NCBI RefSeq assembly: GCF_964355755.1
Contig: NC_092670.1
Span: 22,197,201-22,261,200 of the forward strand
DNA: 64,000 bases
Reading direction: 5' to 3'
Source: Antedon mediterranea
Lineage: Eukaryota; Echinodermata; Crinoidea; Comatulida; Antedonidae
Below the pieces are notes generated by a model that saw only the letters and a list, made by a program, of their open reading frames with translations, did no database searches and was not told the origin of the DNA. Shown one piece after another: positions 57,101-63,434 of this stretch; position 1 is the stretch's first letter; every line of letters starts with the position of its first letter. Made by a program: the position numbers and the translations under genes.

Positions 57101-58723
57101 ATACCCTCAGCTACCCATGAATACTGCATACCCTCAGCTACCCATGAATACTGCATACCCTCAGCTACCCATGAATACTGCATACCCTCAGCTACCCATG
57201 AATACTGCATACCCTCAGCTACCCATGAATACTGCATACCCTCAGCTACCCATGAATACTGCATACCCTCAGCTACCCATGAATACTGCATACCCTCAGC
57301 TACCCATGAATACTGCATACCCTCAGCTACCCATGAATACTGCATACCCTCAGCTACCCATGAATACTGCATACCCTCAGCTACCCATGACTGCATAACT
57401 CTCAGTTATCCATGAATACTCTGAATGATCCAGATTGTATTTATGAATACTACATACCCTTTGAATACGATTGCACGTCTGAATAAGAAATACACTCATA
57501 TAATAATAATATCAATCTATCAACAACTTACCTACTGCCGGAGGAGAAACACCATCCTCTCTGTTAACAAACAATTTTATCCAGTAAGCAGTATTAGGTT
57601 TAAAAAATCCTTCGTTGATGACCTGATTGGCTTTCCATTTTCCTGTTGAGGTGTGGTCTTCCCAATCTTTATAGTCTAATTTAGAATCTTCGTCTGTATC
57701 GTTTATTATTTCCCACCTAAATGAATGAAGACAATAAAGAATGTAAATCCTTTTAAAATTACTAAAGGCTATATTTTATACTAGCAATATACCCGCCCCA
57801 GGACGGGTTTCAAAATTAGTTTAAAGCCTTCTCAGTACATAACACCCGACGCCAGTATCTCCCTATACTCAACCACCCCCACCCTGATATGATAGTAGGC
57901 CTATGGTTTAAGTACGTTGTAAACTGTGTAAATGAATAGGTGTCATATTGGCTGATAATTAAAATAGCTAATTTAGGTATTGCGGCCCCCAGCCTTCTTT
58001 CTCCTCTAACCATCCCAGCAACAATTGAGAAACCTTAACTCTACTCCACAACAGTTCAAATGTAGTAACTTTTTCTAGTACAATTCCAATCATATACTAT
58101 TACGCCAGTAATTTCGCTCCCCCTCCTCCCTCCCAACACACCCCAGATACTGGGTGATGTGTCAAGACGCTTCCAGTTCAAATAATGTTAGCCTTCACTC
58201 CCTCCCCTAAATCCTTCAGTGGCAGTTTTCAAATGTAGTTTAAAACATTCCCAGTACAGTTTCAGTCATGGTGATAGGCCTACATCCCCGCTCCAAACTC
58301 CCATCCCCTTCCCAGTGATAACTAAAATACTTTAACAATTTCCTACCACAATTCTGGTCAATTTGATAGCCTACCACCCCTAGCCTAAGCAAAATCCCCA
58401 CTATCCCCTGAACCCCAACTCTCACACCCTATCTCCCACCCCCATGTGTTCAATGTTCAAATATAGTTTAGAACATTCCTGGTACAATTGCGGTCATTTT
58501 GATACCCCATATGTAAGGTTACGTGGAGTAACAAAAATTTGTATAACGAACAAACAGACAAACAAACGTACAAACTCTCTCACTTATAATATAGATAATC
58601 AAAATTGTGCAAAATGAAAGTAAATAATACCTGTAGTTATGTACTGGGAAACTCGAATTAATAAAAGATTTCAGCGTGAATCTACCAGATGGATTGGTTC
58701 GATCTTCACAGTTGGCAAAACAT
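29161..58723 (-). CDS. Gene A: polycystin-1-like receptor/channel, 5' end missing
   Basis: This is a large membrane protein of the polycystin-1/REJ family. Exons, 5' to 3' on the minus strand: 58723-58631, 57716-57532, 56799-56605, 56152-56022, 54041-53876, 53517-53494, 48013-47967, 47515-47390, 45479-45362, 45224-45166, 45025-44869, 44503-44403, 43463-43208, 42971-42846, 41875-41701, 41518-41335, 40988-40764, 40493-40406, 40091-39802, 39107-38253, 36209-35983, 35745-35568, 35234-35069, 34707-34582, 34386-34096, 32416-32088, 31480-31225, 30113-29844, 29312-29161 (TAG at 29163-29161). All phases join without a stop, giving about 1,864 residues. The order is REJ (C-terminal part), GAIN, GPS, TM1, PLAT, helix bundle, polycystin extracellular domain, S1-S6 and a short tail. 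The first exon starts mid-codon, so upstream exons lie beyond a LINE or outside the window. PKD1L2-like relatives are possible; orthology cannot be fixed here. Confidence 0.9.
29650..29795. mobile_element. MITE, TCTGTCTACACTATCAAAC family, right end lost
   Basis: Left AAGCTCTGTCTACACTATC, inner GTAGTGATATGACATCATCA and TGTCCATAAATGACACATCA, then divergence. In the last intron of gene A. Confidence 0.75.
30114..31224. other. Gene A intron, AT-rich, nothing recognised
   Basis: No exon, RNA gene or clear mobile element was seen; there is a TAA/AAT microsatellite at about 31002-31020. Confidence 0.5.
31225..32416 (-). CDS. Gene A: channel helices S2-S5 and pore start
   Basis: Exons 32416-32088 (329 nt) and 31480-31225 (256 nt). 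The first aligns by eye with TRPP S2-S3: 'ALLGLEGIFLLFVLWFTYTE' followed by 'IVELITLSIAVTAVFMYFYR'. The second has S4-S5 ('FMKLLRFNYRLRLFCETVIA', 'VLLFLIMFGVIFMGYTCCGF') and a pore helix ending 'TMESLFSFLLG'. The intron between them carries a tRNA-derived SINE. Confidence 0.92.
31537..31895 (+). mobile_element. tRNA-derived SINE with A-rich tail
   Basis: Begins with ATGGCCGAGCGGTTAAGGCA, a Leu/Ser-tRNA-like start whose TGGCCGAGCGG is a perfect A box. A B-box-like GGTTCGAGGCC follows, then a non-tRNA body and an A-rich end (from about 31860). A fragment of the same family lies at 55.1 kb. Confidence 0.8.
32555..32592 (-). mobile_element. Possible Helitron 3' terminus
   Basis: On the minus strand, AGGGGGAGC and GCTCACCCT form a hairpin, then CTAG followed by T. 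The rest of the element could not be delimited. Confidence 0.35.
32593..34095. other. Gene A intron without recognised genes
   Basis: AT-rich with a G-tract at about 33001-33012. Small open frames on both strands show no domain. Nothing else is supported. Confidence 0.5.
34096..36209 (-). CDS. Gene A: channel S1 and polycystin extracellular (TOP) domain
   Basis: Exons 36209-35983, 35745-35568, 35234-35069, 34707-34582 and 34386-34096. The first gives a helix ('VILIAVFFSLVIKN') and then a very acidic cytosolic loop (EDDDSPTPEDGDE, later PPDDDEILEARETR). The second holds channel helix S1 ('IIIYILFLYVVMFVAYGN'). The rest form the polycystin extracellular domain: 'FWNWTDNVLIPSLF', 'YLIGVPVFRQVRIQKG', 'WIGCWKYHSWYD', 'YLKETDWLDQYTRAIFIDF' and 'YNPVMDFYVV'. 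These correspond to the lid region above TRPP channels. N-x-S/T sites and paired cysteines are present. Confidence 0.9.
36455..38154 (+). mobile_element. Two tandem Helitron-like copies
   Basis: The right end has CACTC-TCG-GAGTG, a perfect 5-bp hairpin, followed by GCTTT and CTAG (38151-38154) with T next, as in Helitron 3' ends. The inner block is present twice (AAAAGCCGGTGAGCAGTTTT at about 36780, AAAAGCCGGCGAGCAGTCTT at about 37720, both followed by related sequence). A decayed hairpin CACTCAGTTTCTGAGTG at about 37498 marks the junction. TTTGTTTGTCTGTCTG-like tracts start each copy. No Rep/helicase coding was found. The 5' end is uncertain. Confidence 0.7.
37225..37420 (+). mobile_element. 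tRNA-like insertion within the first Helitron copy
   Basis: TCGACTGGTCAAGCGGTTAA resembles an A box, and GGGTTAAGGCAGAGGCGCC resembles the SINE at 31.5 kb. Ends not resolved. Confidence 0.35.
38253..39107 (-). CDS. Gene A: long exon with membrane helices after PLAT
   Basis: A single exon of 855 nt (285 codons, phase 0 at both ends). It begins with 'VERIIPVAGRSELTSFGHLF', then 'LQDSHLWFSVFFRPS' and 'FTRVQRATCCLSLLFSTMM', the well-conserved post-PLAT segment of polycystin-1 proteins. Two hydrophobic helices follow, then a long cytosolic loop of about 110 residues rich in Ser, Thr and Lys with a KRKRKKKR cluster, and another pair of helices ending in 'DVLITQPIK'. This matches the PKD1-type bundle before the channel module. 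The basic cluster could bind acidic lipids (inference). Confidence 0.9.
39556..39770. mobile_element. Probable foldback MITE in gene A intron
   Basis: GACAGCGTCGTACGATGAGG with GGAGAAATTTAAA is mirrored by CGGCCTCG-like GGCCTCGTCGCGCGACACTG and CAAATTTCTCTTAAATTT. Ends are only approximate. Confidence 0.45.
39802..40493 (-). CDS. Gene A: PLAT/LH2 domain (two exons)
   Basis: Exons 40493-40406 (88 nt) and 40091-39802 (290 nt). The domain begins 'YEITVFTGVKKRAG' and continues with 'TSATVSFMIAGEEGETG', 'FERGNIDSFVLTTKRSLG', 'HIRIWHNNKG' and 'WFLSRISIKDLQTN', the standard PLAT order. In PKD1 the PLAT domain lies in the first intracellular loop and binds lipid and protein partners. The downstream intron appears to use a GC donor (AG/GCTAGT at 40405-40400) with a normal AG acceptor. 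No GT in that area preserves the conserved KxAG-TSA join. Confidence 0.9.
40764..41875 (-). CDS. Gene A: GPS autoproteolysis motif and first membrane helix
   Basis: Exons 41875-41701, 41518-41335 and 40988-40764. The last two give a classical GPS: Cys in 'CMYLDETTNSWENEG', the conserved Trp, then 'CFSNHLTSFGGG' with the His-Leu/Thr cleavage triad intact. In adhesion GPCRs and PKD1 this site self-cleaves into non-covalently held N- and C-terminal parts. Within about 30 residues the same exon gives a hydrophobic helix ('VVFVFMVCCMMLYLTVIL') followed by basic 'WARKADQR', which fits TM1 with its cytosolic end. A PLAT domain follows, as in PKD1. Confidence 0.88.
42087..42640 (-). mobile_element. 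Helitron-like 3' end carrying a nested tRNA-like unit
   Basis: On the minus strand the sequence ends in a (decayed) hairpin CACTC-TCG-GTGTG, then CTAG, followed by T. It matches the end of the element at 36.4-38.15 kb for about 60 bases. The match resumes at 42465-42640 (for example TATTTCTTTTCAAATTCACC), on the other side of the tRNA-like unit at about 42150-42460. The 5' end was not found. Confidence 0.65.
42261..42332 (+). tRNA. tRNA-like gene copy 4 (predicted anticodon ATC)
   Basis: A 72-nt relative of the copy at 247-318 with the same anticodon loop ATATCAA and a perfect T arm. The acceptor stem has a T:G pair and the outer anticodon-stem pair is mismatched. TTTTT follows. It sits inside a Helitron-like repeat in an intron of gene A. 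Confidence 0.45.
42846..54041 (-). CDS. Gene A: GAIN-region exons, including 24-nt and 47-nt exons
   Basis: Exons 54041-53876, 53517-53494, 48013-47967, 47515-47390, 45479-45362, 45224-45166, 45025-44869, 44503-44403, 43463-43208 and 42971-42846. They encode a helical, then beta-rich, N-glycosylated region between REJ and GPS, as expected for the GAIN fold of polycystins and adhesion GPCRs. The 24-nt exon carries TTDDSDK and the 47-nt exon carries YNATEETIRTDTRIN. Both have proper AG and GT borders and keep the frame, but their small size makes them the least certain exons. The 5.5-kb intron between them holds the 36-bp satellite. The intron at 45480-47389 holds a LINE fragment on the opposite strand. 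Confidence 0.78.
43500..44128. mobile_element. PIF/Harbinger-like MITE with TAA target duplication
   Basis: TIRs TACCCCTTTCACACCAAAAC and GTTTTGCTTTTGGTGTGAAA...GGGGTA; CTCCGGAGTGTCTCCGGAG blocks near both ends. TAA lies directly outside on both sides (43497-43499 and 44129-44131), the 3-bp TWA duplication expected for Harbinger. 629 bp, no transposase. In a gene A intron. Confidence 0.85.
45716..46892 (+). pseudogene. LINE reverse-transcriptase fragment (CR1/Jockey-like)
   Basis: This opposite-strand insertion lies in a gene A intron. Pieces read 'CLGKIFEE' with 'DNNQYGNRKSMSTIHYLI', 'DYSKAFDLLDHNII', 'GVPQGTKLGPLCFLTYINS' and 'KYVDDMTLI' (the catalytic YVDD), then a thumb region with 'KILDVLISSDLKWNDHI' and 'YIRPLLEYAVPVWNAGI'. 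It ends with a C-terminal 'RTERYINSPLPYLINLLN' and a stop near 46892. There is a stop at about 46025 and a frame change near 46240, so it is dead. The EN domain and ORF1 are missing (5' truncated), as usual for LINE copies. Confidence 0.88.
47080..47255. repeat. Dispersed repeat, empty-site copy
   Basis: CTGACTCCAAATATAGAACT through GGGCATAGCAAAGTCAACAT to GTGCGCACCTTGACAAGG is also found at 54120-54840, where a MITE interrupts it. Function unknown. Confidence 0.75.
48062..49567. repeat. 36-bp satellite, first block (about 42 copies)
   Basis: The unit is CAACCAATGAGCAATGTATG followed by TTATATCACTCACCGA. Copies differ at a few positions (CCGA/CGGA/CTGA, GCAA/GAAA, TGTATG/TATATG) and a few are shortened. 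As 36 is a multiple of 3 and the unit has no stop in most frames, long artificial open frames appear on both strands. It begins about 50 bp from the acceptor side of the 47-nt exon at 47967-48013. Confidence 0.97.
49568..50637. mobile_element. DNA transposon inserted in the 36-bp satellite
   Basis: Ends CAGGCCCGTAGCCAGGG and CCTGGCTACGGCCCTG are inverted repeats. The satellite sequence CACCC is duplicated on both sides (49563-49567 and 50638-50642); removing the element and one CACCC restores the array. About 1,070 bp; the two minus-strand open frames inside show no transposase motif that I recognise, so it is probably non-autonomous. Superfamily not assigned. Confidence 0.85.
50638..51450. 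repeat. 36-bp satellite, second block (about 22 copies)
   Basis: Same unit and orientation as the first block. It was continuous with it before the insertion at 49568-50637. Confidence 0.97.
51640..52185 (+). mobile_element. Helitron-like copy 1 with strong 3' hairpin
   Basis: Ends with ACTCGTCC-ATAG-GGACGAGT, a perfect 8-bp hairpin, then TCAAAT, CTAG and T. The body shares TCAATTTCTAATCAACTTTC, 'TAGATGAGTTGTAGATATCG' and TAATAGAGCGCATCTC with copy 2. The 5' end is uncertain. Confidence 0.65.
52440..53395 (+). mobile_element. Helitron-like copy 2
   Basis: Same family and orientation as copy 1; the hairpin here is ACTCGTCC-ATAG-TGACGAGT and the terminal CTAG has become CTAT. The copy is longer, with extra AT-rich sequence. 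It lies just upstream (gene direction: downstream) of the 24-nt exon. Confidence 0.6.
54120..54840. repeat. Dispersed repeat, copy interrupted by a MITE
   Basis: Same sequence as 47080-47255; the two halves (54120-54255 and 54778-54840) flank the element at 54256-54777. Confidence 0.75.
54256..54777. mobile_element. TIR element with TA duplication, empty site known
   Basis: TIRs CTGTATTGTTCCTAATAAA and TTTATTAGGAACAATACAG, 522 bp, flanked by TA on both sides. The copy of the host repeat at 47.2 kb has a single TA at this position. Tc1/mariner-type target; no transposase. Confidence 0.88.
55108..55170 (+). mobile_element. Fragment of the 31.5-kb SINE family
   Basis: TTTGAGGCCGACTCGCTCCA and TGGTGGTGGAACAAGT match the B-box half and following body of the SINE at 31.5 kb. 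Confidence 0.6.
55498..55815 (+). mobile_element. tRNA-derived SINE with (ATT)n tail
   Basis: The head has GTGTGGCGCAGTGTGTTGGA (A box) and AGGTTCGAATCCAACTC (B box). The body contains TATCCTTAGGCAAGATACTT, 'GTGTATAAATGGGTACCCAG' and GGCGCTATATAAATGTGGTA, ending in (ATT)n. This layout is typical of invertebrate SINEs with a conserved central part. In a gene A intron. Confidence 0.85.
56022..58723 (-). CDS. Gene A exons 1-4 of window: REJ module, C-terminal part
   Basis: Exons 58723-58631 (93 nt), 57716-57532 (185 nt), 56799-56605 (195 nt) and 56152-56022 (131 nt). The first holds the Cys-rich 'CFANCEDRTNPSGRF' segment. The third holds 'GNCTIEPAEG' followed by a paired Cys and 'PLTYEFSV', which is typical of REJ modules in sea-urchin egg-jelly receptors and PKD1. 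Several N-x-S/T sites fit an extracellular location. Gene B has the same series at 9886-9788, 6798-6614, 5497-5303 and 4255-4122 with identical phases and almost identical lengths. The introns carry a 27-bp tandem array, a Helitron and a MITE copy. Confidence 0.85.
56183..56281. mobile_element. MITE, TCTGTCTACACTATCAAAC family, left end lost
   Basis: TGTGCCCAAATATGGTAGTG, then CATCATCATGTCC, ending GTTTGATAGTGTAGACAGAG. In a gene A intron. Confidence 0.75.
57002..57390. repeat. 27-bp tandem array (about 14 copies)
   Basis: The unit TGAATACTGCATACCCTCAG plus CTACCCA is repeated almost without change, so the array expanded recently. 27 is a multiple of 3, and open frames (MNTAYPQLP on plus, MQYSWVAEG on minus) are by-products. 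In the intron between two REJ exons of gene A. Confidence 0.97.
57781..58595 (-). mobile_element. Non-autonomous Helitron with both ends
   Basis: Read on the minus strand it starts A|TCTATATTATAAGTGAGAGA and ends with hairpin ACCCG-TCCTGGGG-CGGGT, ATATTG, CTAG|T. It thus sits between A and T as Helitrons do, 815 bp, with no coding. In a gene A intron. Confidence 0.85.
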
Positions 58724-58935
58724 CTTAAAAAATGAAACAAAAATTAATGTTGTATCTTAAATTCATTTTGAAACTTCTATATGTACAACTAATAAAATAG
58801 GATTGTAATAAGGTTATAGTATGCATTCAATATTAATATCTTTTTTATTTCTGAAATATCATCCATATTAATAAACTTCTAAACAGGAAAAGAAAAATCG
58901 TAACATGTAAACTTAAGTATATAGAATGCTTCTCC

Positions 58936-61900
58936 ATCTACAAAATACATTTTGGAGTTATGGAGCATATGTTTACACAAGCAACAAGGATGTTACCACT
59001 ATTCAACATACGTTGCATGAAACCATAGGTAGATTTTCGCATGTACTCATTAAAGGAAGGAACACCATGTTCAATAAACATTGCACTGGCACTACTATAC
59101 TTCTAGAGACATTAAGTATATGGCGCAGAGCATTATTGTAACATACATTAAGAGATCTAATATTCTTCATACGATAGTTACACCAAAGGGCTGTACAATA
59201 CATATTAATACAGTAAGATCTAAAGAGACAACATTTAACATTGGTAGAGCATTTCATAAATTTGCGATTGAGTGAGTTGTTTCTAATACACAAAGATCTG
59301 TACTGACTTTGAATGTCAGCCTCATCACTGCAATCACACATAAGAATATGACCAAGGTAGGTACCTTTCTCAACATAAGCAAGTTTTTTACCAAAAATTT
59401 TAGTAATAGAATTACCTTCAAGTTTGCAAGTATGAGGACAGAAACACATACAAAAAGATTTCTTATCATTAAATAAAACATCTTTTTCTTGCGCAAAAAC
59501 TCTTCACAAACATGTACCAATTGCTGGAGACCAGCAACTGAGGGGACAAGTAGAACAAGATCATCCGCATAACTAAGATGATTCAAGATAATGTTTCTAC
59601 ATTGGCAACCCTGGCACAAACCACTTAGTCTACAATTAAGAGTACTAATATACATGTTATAAAGGAGAGGGGACATAACCCCACCCTGTCTAACTCCATT
59701 ACCTACTGTAAATACATTTGAAACAGAGTTTCCCCAACATATCACAAAACTCTCATACCAACATTTGAGCAATTTAACAATACAAAGATTAATACCATTG
59801 TAAATGAGCTTATTATAAAGAATCCAGTGATTGACTCGATCTAAAGCCTTACTGGCATCTAGAAAGCAAGCAAAAACTGGACTACCATTTCTATTGTAGT
59901 AGTCAATTACATGTTTCAATACAAAGATACACGTATCAGTCGAGTGTTTCGCTTTAAATGCAAATTGGTAGTCCTGGATTCCAGTGAGTTACCGCAATGA
60001 CTGATCAAAATAGATTCAAACACCTTAGATAATACAGACGCTAAAGCAATAGGTCTATAATTATTCTTATTAGTAATATCACCTGATTTACTCTTAACAA
60101 TCGGCACTAGAATAACTTTAACAAGATCTTTGGTTACATGACCATGAAAGCATAGCATTAAAGCATAAACTCAATAGGATATCAAGTCGTTTAATACCAT
60201 ATTTAAGATGTTCACCACCCAAACCATCAAGTCCGGGTGATTTTCCTACAGAAAGTTTATCAATGCAATTAGATACAAGATCAGGAGTGACATTAATACC
60301 AATCTCAGGCGGACAGTATTCTAGAGTCTCCTCTACAAATGCTTTATGAGTCGTGTTATCCACACAGTTAAACAAATTCTCATAATGTTTGGCCCAATGG
60401 TTACATATGTTGTATTCACCACTATCATTATCAATAACTTCAGAGGTATAATAGCTCTAGTATCATTCATATGCCTAACACCTTCCCAAAAACCTTGGTA
60501 GTCCCTATTACTGTAAGACTGAGCTAATTTATCAGCATACAGTTGTTGATCATTCTGTTTACACGTGCGTAACGCCAACTTAAAACGATACATTTTCATA
60601 GAATGAAACAAGGGCCCATTCCTGGGTTTGCCGTTAGTTCTCCATAATAAGAAGGCTTCACGAGCAACAGAATGCAGATCAGAAACATAATCCTTCCAGC
60701 CCGGCACAATAATAATTATATGACTTAGACCTAGTGGGCTTCAAACATTCACTAAATCGGACAGTATCAAATCGTTTTCAGAGACAAAGTTTACAAGCTC
60801 TTTGCCAAATTTCCTATTTATGTCAGCATTAAAGTCACCGCAAACTACAACTTTGTTACTGTGAAATTCATTAATAATCGTTTGAATTTTTCCTAGATAA
60901 TCAACAAACTCAATGAAATTATCAGCATTATCGTCATAGGGAAGATAAACATTAATAAGAAGGGATACATTAGATCCTTTTCCTATTGTGATCCCAATCA
61001 ATCTTTTGTCATTAAAATCAATGCAAGAGATAAACTTAGATAACTTCTTTCTGTAAAAAATGGCTACTCCACCATAAGGGCGACCCAATAGTAAACCATC
61101 AGAACTGCAGACCTGTGAAACACTAACACAATCAAAATCAACATGAAAAGACTTAAGTATGAACAATTCATCATCAGTGAGCCAATGTTCTTGTATGGCT
61201 ACAATATTTGCATAAATCGTAAACTTCGTAACGTAAAGACTTACAGTTATAGGAAACACACCTCAGCTTGGATAATGACATGTTAGGACCATCCTCCATC
61301 ATCACGTTTAGTGTTTCTTGTATCATAATACCGCCTTATTATTGCATTCAATGGCCATAGTTCTGTATCATAGACATCACTTATATGCACTGCATCACAT
61401 TTAATCAGAAAAGAAGCACATTCATTAACTTTACAGGGCAACGAAGAAACATCGGCATCAATGTCCTTAGTGGTTTTTAAATGCAATTTAATATCATCAG
61501 TGGTATTATCGGGAGACATGTTACCCAGGTAAAACTTGCATGGAGGAGGCGGTCTACCCTTGAGTGCAATATTTACACCAGTTCCTTGTTCATTTTTATT
61601 TTTACGTCGGCTCTGGGAATGTCGTTGAAATCGAAATCCATCTTCGTCCTCAAAACAGCACGATTTCCATTACTGTCATCTTGCACAGTCGAAACATGGT
61701 CACGGTTCCTATCTGGCAGTATAGAAGCATTATCATCACTCTTCCGTGTAATGTCATCCGCCGAGAGAAGGCTATTAAATTCTATGGTCGAAGGGGAATT
61801 CCCCATTTGCCTGCTCATGACCGCCTTACTGCCTATCTGTTCCTTGGCAACTGCTTGGGCAAATGATTTGGGACAATCACTCACATTAGTTAAGTCAGAT

Positions 61901-63434
61901 TTGGAATTATTTAATTGTATTACCTGTTGTACTTGCTTAGAAATATCATTTCTTTGACTAGCAGCATAGGCAATGTCAGATCGGACCACTTGTAAGTCAG
62001 TTTTGAGCTTTTGGATCTCACGAAACAACAAAGTAGCATCAATCTTTTCAATCGGCACAAATGGTATTTTTGACAAATTAGCTGCCGCAAACGTAGGTAG
62101 GCACGTTACATAAGCATTGACTAAATATGTCAAAATATCATTAATCATTATTTTAGGTTGCCTTCTTGGTCTATGTACAATGCTATTGCAATCCTTTATA
62201 GACATACGCCCGTATTCTTAAACCGGACTTTAGTCGTAGTTCGAAGTTCGACTTGGAAAAGTCGTAGTTCGAGCTATTACTTCAAATTCGATTAAAAAAC
62301 GAAGTAGTCGAAGTTTGCAGTTCGACTTAATGAAGTCGAGCTTTTAGTCGAGTTGCACACGTCTGGGTAACAAAGGCTATACATTGGCCAATGACAAGAA
62401 AGTATTTGAGGAGCAGACGAAATTTTGGGCATTGATATCACTTTCCATTTCTTACAACACTTTTTACGCATCAGGACTATATACATGAAAAATAATTTTA
62501 ATCGTTAATTATTAGAACAATATCAGTATTAATTTAACAGTGAAGTATATTTGATTAACAACAAATAAAATCTTAAAAATATATTTAGGAACCATGGCGG
62601 TACGGTAACTTTTATATTTTCTAGGCCCCCAACAAAGTATGATCGCCACGAACCACGCACTTCATAGCGTGACAAGAAAGCGCCAAGCCCCCTAAACATT
62701 CCATCGCGTGGTGAATTGCCGCATCTCCCATTGTCGCTATGGCGTGACGTAGCTCAAGTCGGACTTGCGCGAAGAAAATAATGTAATTTGTATACAGTTG
62801 TAAATAAAGATGATTTTCATTATTATAATTTATACCAATGTATATTTAATTAAGCTAATATAAATATAGATATTTCATTCTTCAATATCTGGCCAATATA
62901 ACAACTCAATGACTGTTACGTTTTTTATAAACATCGTTTAAAAACCATTTAGTCGACCATTTAGTCTGCCTCCTCCAGGACTAAAAAAATCGATCAAAAT
63001 CCGTCTCGATTTAGTCGAGGTTGGCCTGATTTAGTCGGTGATTTAGTTGAAGTTCGGTTTATGAATTAAAATGACGTCATTTTTTTAGTTTTAGCTCGAA
63101 CTACGACTAAAGTCCGATTTAAGAATACGGGCGTAAGTGTTTCTTTCGCTTCCCTTTTGTCCAGCTCAGAGAAATGATTAAGGCAAATATCTAAAAGTTG
63201 CTCAAAGGTCCTGGAATTCATGTTATTCAGTATATAACATAATAACTCATTTATTACACAAACAGGACCATTATGCAAGATAACATCGTTGGTTACATCA
63301 TTTACATCATTTTCAGTGGTATTCGTGTCAGTATTCGATGATACAGGCGCAGCCACAGGTGGCATAGCTTTACGGCTAGCCATTGTTGATACCGCCGTGG
63401 GCCTTGGTGACCGGTACTGACAGCTGTCAATCAA
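58936..63434 (-). pseudogene. Decayed LINE retrotransposon (ORF1, endonuclease, reverse transcriptase)
   Basis: ORF1 runs from 63434 or the inner Met at about 63381 ('MASRKAMPPVAAPVSS') through a coiled-coil region ('LLFREIQKLKTDLQVVRSDI') to about 61573, split by a TIR element. ORF2 follows: endonuclease ('IVAIQEHWLTDDELFIL', 'GGVAIFYRKKL', 'VVCGDFNADIN'), then RT pieces in changing frames ('NNYRPIALASVLSKVFESIL', 'FLDASKALDRVNHWILYNKL', 'GVRQGGVMSPLLYNMYISTL', 'SYADDLVLL' with the catalytic YADD). A C-terminal region ends near 58936. At least four frame breaks, so inactive. CR1/Jockey-like by eye; clade not fixed. It lies upstream of the first gene A exon seen here, presumably in an intron. 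Confidence 0.88.
62207..63133. mobile_element. TIR element inserted in the LINE ORF1
   Basis: TIRs of about 39 bp with one mismatch (CGCCCGTATTCTTAAACCGG... and its inverse ...TTTAAGAATACGGGCG). TA on both sides (62205-62206 and 63134-63135). 927 bp, no recognisable transposase; internal AGTCG/CGACT-rich segments can also fold. Removing the element and one TA makes the two ORF1 halves continuous in frame. Confidence 0.9.

Noticed and set aside
56920-57398. Open frames of 158 and 151 codons over the 27-bp array
   Set aside because: By-product of a repeat with a period divisible by three; exists on both strands equally.
1187-58723. A single giant gene covering both polycystin-like blocks
   Set aside because: Gene A ends in a stop codon after S6 and the tail, and gene B starts with a signal peptide 2.1 kb later.
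61573-62205. ORF1 start at Met 62205 as a separate LINE protein
   Set aside because: This Met lies directly at the edge of the inserted TIR element; the upstream half joins in frame when the element is disregarded.
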